Assembly (NCBI GenBank): GCA_003503945.1 | Contig: DOCD01000073.1 | Span: forward strand, 1 to 7,759 | Source of the DNA: Clostridiales bacterium | Lineage (GTDB): Bacteria; Bacillota; Clostridia; Christensenellales; Borkfalkiaceae | Direction of reading: 5' to 3' | DNA length: 7,759 nucleotides | Shown here: positions 1 through 5,867 of the stretch, in pieces | Layout: every line of letters begins with the position of its first letter | Numbering within the stretch: the first letter of the stretch is position 1 | Position numbers and translations under genes: made by a program | The notes under the pieces: generated by a model | What the model was told of the DNA's origin: nothing | Databases searched by the model: none | Seen by the model: the letters and a program-made list of their open reading frames with translations, nothing else

Positions 1-44
1 ATAATATTATTTCAAAAATTTTACATTTTTTTTGTGTTTCGGTA
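1..44. other. AT-rich non-coding region upstream of the operon
   Basis: This stretch is almost pure A/T, with an 8-base T run at 26-33, and has no coding potential that I can support. No GC-rich stem precedes the T run, so it does not look like an intrinsic terminator for an upstream gene. It may assist the downstream promoter as an UP-like element. Confidence 0.5.
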
Positions 45-80
45 TTGAAAATTATTAATTGATATGGTAAAATAATAGAG
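45..80 (+). promoter_or_regulatory. SigA-type promoter for the glg operon, extended -10
   Basis: A -35 hexamer TTGAAA (45-50) and a -10 hexamer TAAAAT (68-73) are separated by exactly 17 bases, and TG at 65-66 gives an extended -10. Each hexamer differs from the vegetative consensus at one position. Just upstream, positions 12-33 are A- and T-tracts that could serve as an UP element. The predicted transcript start is near 79-80, leaving a leader of about 14 bases that contains little besides the glgB ribosome binding site AAGGA (82-86). No room remains for a riboswitch or attenuator, so control would have to act at initiation. I found no convincing catabolite-repression (cre) site or other operator. 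The call rests on sequence match only. Confidence 0.7.
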
Positions 81-93
81 TAAGGATTTAAGT

Positions 94-1923
94 ATGACCG
101 AATTGTTCCGCCTTAAAAATTTTCATAACGGAAACGAGTTCAAGGCCTATGAGTTTTTCGGTTGTCATAAAATCTCGGATTCAGAATATATATTCAGAGT
201 CTGGGCTCCGCACGCGAGGAAAGTATGCGTAGTCGGTGATTTCTGCGGTGAAGCCGAAATGTCGGAGTTATCCGACGGAGAGTCTTTTGAGGTTATCCTT
301 GCAGCGAAAGCGGGTAACCGTTACCGTTACAAAATTTTTACGGAGGACGGACGCGAACTTTATAAAGCTGACCCGTATGCGTTTGCTTCGGATATTCCGC
401 GCTCGTTCGATTCGGTTATTTCAAGCTTGCCTGAGCCTGTAAATATTACGGTTGCCGAATGCAGCGAAGAGCAGCCGGTCAACATTTACGAGGTCAATTT
501 GCTGTCGTGGAAAAGGCATAAGGATAATTCCTTTTATTCCTTTGAAGAGTTGAGTAAAACGCTTGTCCCGTACGTAAAAAGAATGGGTTATACTCACGTG
601 GAGTTTATGCCGATAACCGAGTTTCCTTACGACGGTTCGTGGGGGTATCAGGTCACGGGATACTTTTCAATCGTTTCACGGTTGGGCGGGCTATTTCAGT
701 TCCGAAATCTCGTCGATAAATTTCACGAAAACGGCATTAAAGTTATTCTGGACTGGGTTCCCGCTCACTTTCCGAAAGACGGGTGGGGACTGTACGAATT
801 CGACGGCCAGCCTTTATATGAATGCCCGTTATGGGACAGAATGGAGCATTTGGGGTGGGGTACCCGTAAATTCGATTTCGGCAGAGCCGAGGTAGATTGT
901 TTTCTTATTTCTTCTGCGGTATTTTTACTCGGAATATTCGGACTCGACGGGCTGCGGGTTGACGCCGTGGCTTCGATGTTGTATCTCGATTATGACAAAC
1001 CTTGCGGTGACTGGACGCCGAACAGATATGGCGACAACAGAAATCTCGAAGGGATAGAGTTTATTAAAAAGTTAAACTCGGCAGTCAAAAAATTGTTTCC
1101 GGACGTTATTATGATTGCAGAGGAGTCGACCGCGTTTAACGGAGTTACGAAAAGAGTTGAAGAAGGCGGACTTGGCTTCAACTATAAATGGAATATGGGC
1201 TGGATGAGCGACGTACTTTTTTATTGTAGACAAGACCCGTATTTCAGAAATCATCATCATAACAAGATAACTTTTTCGCTTGTATACGCCTTTTCCGAGA
1301 AATATATTTTGCCGCTGTCACATGACGAAGTGGTGCATGTAAAAGGTTCGATTGTAAACAAGATGCCGGGGGATTACGCCGATAAGTTTGCGGGTGAACG
1401 GGCATTGCTGGGGTTTATGTATGCGCACCCCGGTAAAAAGCTGAATTTTATGGGATACGAAATAGCCCAGTTTGCCGAATGGAATTATAACGGTGCAATC
1501 GAGTTTTTTCTGAAAAAATTCGAAAAACACTGCAAAATGTCTCGGTTCGTAAAAGAACTGAACATTTTTTACAGAAACAATAAACCGCTTTACGATATCG
1601 AAAATAGTTGGGACGGCTTCGAGTGGCTTGTCGTTGACGATAAGTTCAACAACCTTCTGGCGTTTAACAGATATGCGAAAGATGGCGAAAGCATAACGGC
1701 TATAATAAATTTTTCCGGCGTCGATTTGTATTCGTATCCGGTCGGTATACCGCAGGGCGAATATCGTGTCGTTTTCAATACCGACAGGAAGGTATTCGGC
1801 GGCGACGGCAAAATGGGAAAACGTTTTTTCAAAACGGTGAAACAGTCAAGCGGCAGTAAGGAACATACTCTATATGTCGACGTTCCCAAACTTGCTTGTG
1901 TTTATTTAAAAAAAATAAAATAA
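94..1923 (+). CDS. glgB: 1,4-alpha-glucan branching enzyme GlgB (GH13)
   Basis: This cytoplasmic enzyme of 609 residues cuts alpha-1,4 chains and re-attaches the fragment in alpha-1,6 linkage, creating the branches of glycogen. A single CBM48-type beta domain (about residues 20-105, core FRVWAPHARKVCVVGDF) precedes the GH13 barrel (about 130-500) and a C-terminal beta domain. The extra N-terminal domain of the longer E. coli enzyme (728 residues) is absent. The catalytic set is complete: D220 and H225 in DWVPAHF, R288 and nucleophile D290 in GLRVDAV, general acid E343 in IAEES, and H410-D411 in LSHDEVVH. The start is supported by AAGGA at 82-86, seven bases upstream. Several positions usually constant in the family differ: FNGWD is FCGEA (50-54), YEVHLGSW is YEVNLLSW (132-139), SRYGTPEDF is SRLGGLFQF (195-203) and FMGGE is FMGYE (452-456). 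It is first in the operon. The identity is firm; the effect of these changes on branching pattern is unknown. Confidence 0.97.
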   Translation: MTELFRLKNFHNGNEFKAYEFFGCHKISDSEYIFRVWAPHARKVCVVGDFCGEAEMSELSDGESFEVILAAKAGNRYRYKIFTEDGRELYKADPYAFASDIPRSFDSVISSLPEPVNITVAECSEEQPVNIYEVNLLSWKRHKDNSFYSFEELSKTLVPYVKRMGYTHVEFMPITEFPYDGSWGYQVTGYFSIVSRLGGLFQFRNLVDKFHENGIKVILDWVPAHFPKDGWGLYEFDGQPLYECPLWDRMEHLGWGTRKFDFGRAEVDCFLISSAVFLLGIFGLDGLRVDAVASMLYLDYDKPCGDWTPNRYGDNRNLEGIEFIKKLNSAVKKLFPDVIMIAEESTAFNGVTKRVEEGGLGFNYKWNMGWMSDVLFYCRQDPYFRNHHHNKITFSLVYAFSEKYILPLSHDEVVHVKGSIVNKMPGDYADKFAGERALLGFMYAHPGKKLNFMGYEIAQFAEWNYNGAIEFFLKKFEKHCKMSRFVKELNIFYRNNKPLYDIENSWDGFEWLVVDDKFNNLLAFNRYAKDGESITAIINFSGVDLYSYPVGIPQGEYRVVFNTDRKVFGGDGKMGKRFFKTVKQSSGSKEHTLYVDVPKLACVYLKKIK

Positions 1924-1935
1924 AAAAAATTTATT

Positions 1936-1941
1936 GGGGGA
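1936..1941 (+). promoter_or_regulatory. Ribosome binding site that fixes the glgC start
   Basis: GGGGGA lies seven bases before ATG 1949. An in-frame TTG at 1934 overlaps this site and has no Shine-Dalgarno of its own, so ATG 1949 is the likely start. The gap after the glgB stop is 25 bases and begins with an A-rich run. Confidence 0.7.
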
Positions 1942-1948
1942 TTTAGCA

Positions 1949-3151
1949 ATGCTAACCAAAAAAGAATGCGTGGCTATGTTGCTTGCCGGCGGTCAGGGCA
2001 GCAGACTTTATGCACTGACAAGTAATATAGCAAAACCCGCCGTATCGTTCGGGGCGAAGTACAGAATAATCGATTTTCCTTTATCTAACTGTATAAATTC
2101 CGGTATCGATACCGTAGGCGTGCTTACTCAGTACCAGCCGTTGATACTGAACGAGTACATAGGCAACGGACAACCGTGGGATCTTGACAGAACTTTCGGC
2201 GGCGTACATATCCTTTCGCCTTACGAAGCGAAAAAGGATACTTCGTGGTATAAGGGTACGGCTAACGCTATTTATCAGAATATTCGTTTTATGAAAATGT
2301 ACGATCCCGAATACGTCCTGATACTTTCAGGCGATCACATCTATAAAATGGATTATGATAAGATGCTTTCGGCGCACAAGCAGTCAAAAGCCGATTGTAC
2401 TATTGCGTGCATGGAAGTGCCGCTCAGCGAAGCTTCCCGTTTCGGCATACTTAATACCAACCCCGACGGGACTATTTACGAATTCGAAGAAAAACCGGCA
2501 GAACCCAAAAGCAACCTGGCGTCAATGGGTATCTATATTTTTACGGCTTCAAAACTCTATAAGTATCTCGAGCTTGACGAAGCGGACCCCGATTCTGAAA
2601 AGGATTTCGGTAAAAACGTTTTGCCCGCAATGCTGAATGCCGGCGAAAAAATGGTTTCGTACAGATTCGAAGGGTATTGGAAAGACGTGGGCACGATAAG
2701 CTCTTTATGGGAAGCGAATATGGATTTACTCGGCATAGTGCCGAACTTCGAGCTTCGCGACGAAGACAATATCGTCCATTCGAGAAGCCCTCTGGCGCCG
2801 CCTGCGTTCGTTGAAGGGGAGGTTATCAATTCGCTTGTCGCAACCGGCGGAGAAATCGAAGGCAAGGTTGTCAATTCGGTAATAGGCACAAATTGCGTAA
2901 TCGAAGAGGGCGCCGAAGTATGTGATTGCGTGCTGATGGGCAACATCGTCGTTAAATCCGGAGCGAAACTCAATTATGCGATTATCGACGAAGATGTCAC
3001 GATAGGCGAAAATGCGGAAGTAGGCTTACCCCGCAAAGAAGCCTGCACTATCAAAAACAAAACTAACGGAATTACGGTTCTGGGCAGAGGAATATCCGTG
3101 AAGAAAAACGGTAAAATTCCTGCGGGCGAAATCGTAGATTACAACGTATAA
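1949..3151 (+). CDS. glgC: Glucose-1-phosphate adenylyltransferase, catalytic subunit GlgC
   Basis: This 400-residue enzyme makes ADP-glucose and pyrophosphate from ATP and glucose-1-phosphate, the committed step of bacterial glycogen synthesis. The N-terminal nucleotidyltransferase domain carries the glycine-rich loop AGGQGSRL (13-20), KPAVSFG (29-35), WYKGTANA (100-107), the catalytic aspartate D129 in LSGDHIYKMDY, the sugar-phosphate lysine K182 in EEKP, and D246 in GYWKDVGT. From about residue 280 a left-handed beta-helix of hexapeptide-like repeats follows (EVINSLV, KVVNSVIG, TIGENAEV), as expected for the allosteric and oligomerisation domain. The length is typical. The nearest in-frame alternative start is TTG 1934, which lies inside the ribosome binding site and is disfavoured. 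glgD begins 14 bases downstream, consistent with a GlgC-GlgD complex made from one message. All catalytic residues that I can place are present. Effector specificity cannot be read from the sequence. Confidence 0.97.
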   Translation: MLTKKECVAMLLAGGQGSRLYALTSNIAKPAVSFGAKYRIIDFPLSNCINSGIDTVGVLTQYQPLILNEYIGNGQPWDLDRTFGGVHILSPYEAKKDTSWYKGTANAIYQNIRFMKMYDPEYVLILSGDHIYKMDYDKMLSAHKQSKADCTIACMEVPLSEASRFGILNTNPDGTIYEFEEKPAEPKSNLASMGIYIFTASKLYKYLELDEADPDSEKDFGKNVLPAMLNAGEKMVSYRFEGYWKDVGTISSLWEANMDLLGIVPNFELRDEDNIVHSRSPLAPPAFVEGEVINSLVATGGEIEGKVVNSVIGTNCVIEEGAEVCDCVLMGNIVVKSGAKLNYAIIDEDVTIGENAEVGLPRKEACTIKNKTNGITVLGRGISVKKNGKIPAGEIVDYNV

Positions 3152-3157
3152 GGGAGG
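3152..3157 (+). promoter_or_regulatory. Ribosome binding site favouring the second glgD ATG
   Basis: GGGAGG starts immediately after the glgC stop. It is only 2 bases from ATG 3160 but 8 bases from the in-frame ATG 3166. Normal spacing favours 3166, which shortens the protein by two residues. Confidence 0.65.
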
Positions 3158-3165
3158 ATATGAAA

Positions 3166-4272
3166 ATGGCTTCAACGGTAGGTGTAATATTTTCGAGTCT
3201 GAATGAACAGAACGTACCTGAATTAACAAAATTAAGGTCGATAGGTTCTATACCTTTCGGCGGAAGATACCGCCTTGTGGATTTTGCGCTTTCAAGTATG
3301 GTGAACTCCGGCATAACTACGGTGGGAATGCTGGCAAAAAACAATTATCAGTCACTGATGGATCATCTCGGTTCCGGTAAGTACTGGGATCTTGCAAGAA
3401 AGGAAGGCGGACTCATTCTGTTGCCTCCATATAACGGCGAAACCGAAACGCTTTACAAAAACAGGCTCGAAGCTTTAAAAAGCGCGACCGGATTTTTGAA
3501 AAAAGCCAAGGAAGATTTTGTCGTTATCGCCGACAGCGATTCGGTATATAAACTCGATTACAGCAAAGTTATTGATTTTCATATTAAAAAGAATGCTGAT
3601 ATAACTATGGTTTATCACGAGCACGTTACCAAAAAATCGCACTATTATATCACTTTCGAGACGAATAAAACAGGGAGAATTACCGAGCTTGAGATTAATC
3701 CCGTGACGGACGGAGTAAGAAAAAATTACATAAACGTAATGGTTGCGCGCAGATCGTTTATTTTGGGACTTGTGCAGAACGCAATACAGTACGGATATAC
3801 GAGCTTCGGACGCGATATACTCAGCCCCAGCGTAAAATCACTTAAACTTTACGGCTATAAACTTGACGGATATTATCAGAATATTGACTCTCTTGTGTCT
3901 TATTTTGCCGCAAATATGGAGCTTCTCAATAAAAATATCAGAAATGAGATTTTCGGGGGCAGAGATATATATACTAAGGTCAACGACAGCGCTCCCGCAA
4001 AATTTACCGAAACGGCAAAAGTCAAGAACTCTCTGATTGCCGACGGGTGCCTTATCGAAGGTACGGTCGAGAACAGTATTCTCTTCCGCGGCGTAAAAGT
4101 AGGTAAAGGCTCGGTCATTAAAAACTGCATTATTATGTCGGACGACATCATCGGCGAGAACTGCAATCTTGCGTATATAATAAGCGATAAAGACAGCGTG
4201 ATACGCGATAACAGGGTGCTTGCGGGGTGTGAAATTCAGCCTTTCTTTATTAATAAAGGCACTTTAATATAA
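3166..4272 (+). CDS. glgD: GlgD, non-catalytic ADP-glucose pyrophosphorylase subunit
   Basis: This 368-residue protein is a paralogue of GlgC with the same two-part fold: a nucleotidyltransferase-like domain (FGGRYRLVDFALSSMVNSGI, 31-50) and a C-terminal beta-helix (about 270-368, with VENSILF and KVGKGSVI repeats). The glycine-rich ATP loop of GlgC is missing; the N terminus runs VGVIFSSLNEQNVPELT instead. The sugar-phosphate lysine of EEKP is N178 in EINP, and the aspartate of GYWKDVG is N239 in GYYQNID. The aspartate matching GlgC D129 survives as D125. Together these changes argue for a regulatory or structural role. In Bacillus and Ruminococcus relatives GlgD raises GlgC activity in a mixed tetramer; that this holds here is inference. 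Start 3166 is chosen for its 8-base spacing from GGGAGG; ATG 3160 is the alternative. The gene lies between glgC and glgA, with gaps of 14 and 16 bases. Confidence 0.95.
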   Translation: MASTVGVIFSSLNEQNVPELTKLRSIGSIPFGGRYRLVDFALSSMVNSGITTVGMLAKNNYQSLMDHLGSGKYWDLARKEGGLILLPPYNGETETLYKNRLEALKSATGFLKKAKEDFVVIADSDSVYKLDYSKVIDFHIKKNADITMVYHEHVTKKSHYYITFETNKTGRITELEINPVTDGVRKNYINVMVARRSFILGLVQNAIQYGYTSFGRDILSPSVKSLKLYGYKLDGYYQNIDSLVSYFAANMELLNKNIRNEIFGGRDIYTKVNDSAPAKFTETAKVKNSLIADGCLIEGTVENSILFRGVKVGKGSVIKNCIIMSDDIIGENCNLAYIISDKDSVIRDNRVLAGCEIQPFFINKGTLI

Positions 4273-4275
4273 AAT

Positions 4276-4281
4276 AAGGGG
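4276..4281 (+). promoter_or_regulatory. Ribosome binding site of glgA, upstream of its unusual tail
   Basis: AAGGGG lies seven bases before ATG 4289. No other Met codon, and no other credible ribosome binding site, lies between here and the conserved enzyme domain. This supports translation of the Lys-rich N-terminal tail. Confidence 0.7.
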
Positions 4282-4288
4282 AAAAATT

Positions 4289-5845
4289 ATGGCAACAAAA
4301 AAGACTGTTTCGGCATCTGAGCCCGAAACTGCGGTTAAACCGAAAACAACAAAAACTGCTGCAAAACCTAAAGCTACCGCAGCTAAACCTAAAACTGTAA
4401 AAAAGACCGTAAAAACGACAAAAACCGAAGAGAAAAAGAAAATCCTGTTCGTTGCGTCGGAAGCGACTCCGTTTATTGCCACGGGCGGGCTTGCCGAAGT
4501 AATAGGCTCGCTTTCAACAGCTTTGGCAAAAACGGGAAAATTCGACGTAAGGGTTGTTATTCCGCTTTTTTCGGATATCAAGAAGGAATATAAAGATAAA
4601 TTCTCGTATATGGGCAATATTTACGTACACCTTGCGTGGCGTAATCAGTATTGCGGAGTATTTTCTTACGTAAAAGACGGCGTGACGTTCTACTTCATCG
4701 ACAACGAGTTTTATTTCAAGCGCCCCGGTTGCTACGGATATTATGACGACGGGGAAAGATTTGCTTTCTTTTCACGCAGCGTGCTCGAAATTATGCCGTT
4801 TTTGAATTTCTATCCCGACGTAATGCATTGCCACGACTGGCAGGCGGCGCTGGCGGCGATTTATCTTAAAACAAATTATTGTTTCAGAGAAGAGTATCAG
4901 TTTATCCGCGCATTGTTCACTATTCATAATATAGAGTATCAGGGGCAGTATTCGATGGATTTATTGTGCGATCTTTTCGATATTCACGGTTCTTACAGAT
5001 ATCTGGTCGAATACAATAATTGCATTAATCTTATGAAAGGCGCTATCGAGTGCTGCGAAAGATTTTCTACCGTAAGTCCTCGTTATGCGCAGGAAATCAA
5101 AGACCCGTACTTTGCGCACGGGCTCGATAAAATTATCAGAAACAACGAATTCAAGCTTACCGGCATTTTAAACGGTATAGACGACGTCGGATACAGTTGC
5201 GAGCACGACGAGCATCTTTTTGCAAATTTCAGTGCGGAAGATTTTTCAAATAAAGCAATCTGCAAAAAAGAGCTTCAGGATATGCTCAACCTCCCGCAAA
5301 AGCCCGATACGCCGATTATTGCAATGGTTACGCGACTTGTTTCGCATAAAGGACTTGACCTTGTTACAAACATTATCGAAGAGTTATTGAAAGACGATAT
5401 ACAGTTTATAGTTCTCGGTACGGGAGATTCGCATTTCGAAAGGTATTTCTGCGATCTTACAAAGCGTTATCCAGATAAGTTCAGTGCAAATATCGTTTTC
5501 AACGGCGATTTGTCGAGAAAAATTTATTCCGGTTCGGATATTTTCCTTATGCCGTCCAAATCCGAGCCTTGCGGGCTTTCGCAGATGATAGCTTGCCGTT
5601 ACGGTACGATACCGGTTGTAAGAGAAACGGGTGGATTATACGACAGTATAAAACCGCTTGTAAACGGATATACTTTTGCGAATTATAACGCGCATGATAT
5701 GTTGTACGTTATAAGAGAAGCAGTCTCGGCTTATAAAAACAAAGAAGAATGGACAAAACTTATGAAGAGAGCGGCAACTACCGATTTCAGTTGGTCACAT
5801 TCCGCAAAAGAATATGAAAATCTCTATTTTGATATGCTGAAATAA
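4289..5845 (+). CDS. glgA: Glycogen synthase GlgA (GT5) with Lys-rich N-terminal tail
   Basis: This 518-residue enzyme transfers glucose from ADP-glucose to the non-reducing end of alpha-1,4-glucan. The conserved GT-B enzyme starts at KKILFVASE (about residue 50) and is about 468 residues long, close to E. coli GlgA (477). Visible motifs are ATGGLAEV (64-71), HCHDWQ with H182, the sugar-nucleotide R349 and K354 in TRLVSHKG, and the catalytic E426 in SEPCGLSQ followed by RETGGLYD. Ahead of the enzyme is a tail of about 50 residues that is low-complexity and strongly basic: residues 2-51 contain 16 Lys and 12 Thr against 4 Glu, with two tandem AAKPK units (24-28 and 31-35). It resembles histone H1-type tails, has no hydrophobic stretch and so is not a signal peptide. 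The family's KTGGL lysine is A64 here. The start has a good ribosome binding site 7 bases upstream. The function of the tail is unknown; the enzyme call is firm. Confidence 0.96.
   Translation: MATKKTVSASEPETAVKPKTTKTAAKPKATAAKPKTVKKTVKTTKTEEKKKILFVASEATPFIATGGLAEVIGSLSTALAKTGKFDVRVVIPLFSDIKKEYKDKFSYMGNIYVHLAWRNQYCGVFSYVKDGVTFYFIDNEFYFKRPGCYGYYDDGERFAFFSRSVLEIMPFLNFYPDVMHCHDWQAALAAIYLKTNYCFREEYQFIRALFTIHNIEYQGQYSMDLLCDLFDIHGSYRYLVEYNNCINLMKGAIECCERFSTVSPRYAQEIKDPYFAHGLDKIIRNNEFKLTGILNGIDDVGYSCEHDEHLFANFSAEDFSNKAICKKELQDMLNLPQKPDTPIIAMVTRLVSHKGLDLVTNIIEELLKDDIQFIVLGTGDSHFERYFCDLTKRYPDKFSANIVFNGDLSRKIYSGSDIFLMPSKSEPCGLSQMIACRYGTIPVVRETGGLYDSIKPLVNGYTFANYNAHDMLYVIREAVSAYKNKEEWTKLMKRAATTDFSWSHSAKEYENLYFDMLK
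4358..4399 (+). repeat. Tandem imperfect 21-base repeat coding AAKPK units
   Basis: Two adjacent 21-base units (4358-4378 and 4379-4399) match at 15 of 21 positions and encode AAKPKAT and AAKPKTV within the glgA tail. The shared core is AAACCTAAA. The pattern suggests that the tail grew by small in-frame duplications, though biased composition alone could give some of this similarity. Confidence 0.55.
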
Positions 5846-5867
5846 TTTTACCGTTAAGGAGAATCAA

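Noticed and set aside
12..33. T-rich run near the window start as an intrinsic terminator of an upstream gene
   Set aside because: No GC-containing stem-loop precedes the T run; the region is only A/T tracts.
33..47. Possible cre (CcpA) site around the CG at 40-41
   Set aside because: Alignment to the WTGNAANCGNWNNCW consensus gives about six mismatches at fixed positions.
1907..1928. A-runs at the glgB end as a slippage or programmed frameshift site
   Set aside because: The run lies in the last codons and just past the stop. GlgB is already full length, and glgC has its own start and ribosome binding site, so a frameshift would serve no visible purpose.
2557..2973. 138-codon open frame on the - strand inside glgC
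   Set aside because: It is antisense to the conserved beta-helix region of GlgC. Its Ser/Thr/Pro-rich product is typical of a shadow frame.
4289..4438. GlgA N-terminal extension as a signal peptide or membrane anchor
   Set aside because: It has no hydrophobic segment; the stretch is polar and basic, and the enzyme's substrates are cytoplasmic.
4264..4617. 117-codon open frame on the - strand with a hydrophobic Val/Phe/Ala-rich stretch that looks like a membrane segment
   Set aside because: The hydrophobic stretch is the complement of the Lys/Thr/Ala codons of the GlgA tail (AAA read as TTT, and so on). Nothing else supports a gene.
5846..5867. Terminator or separate promoter between glgA and glgP
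   Set aside because: The gap is only 22 bases, contains just the glgP ribosome binding site and shows no hairpin or -35/-10 pair.
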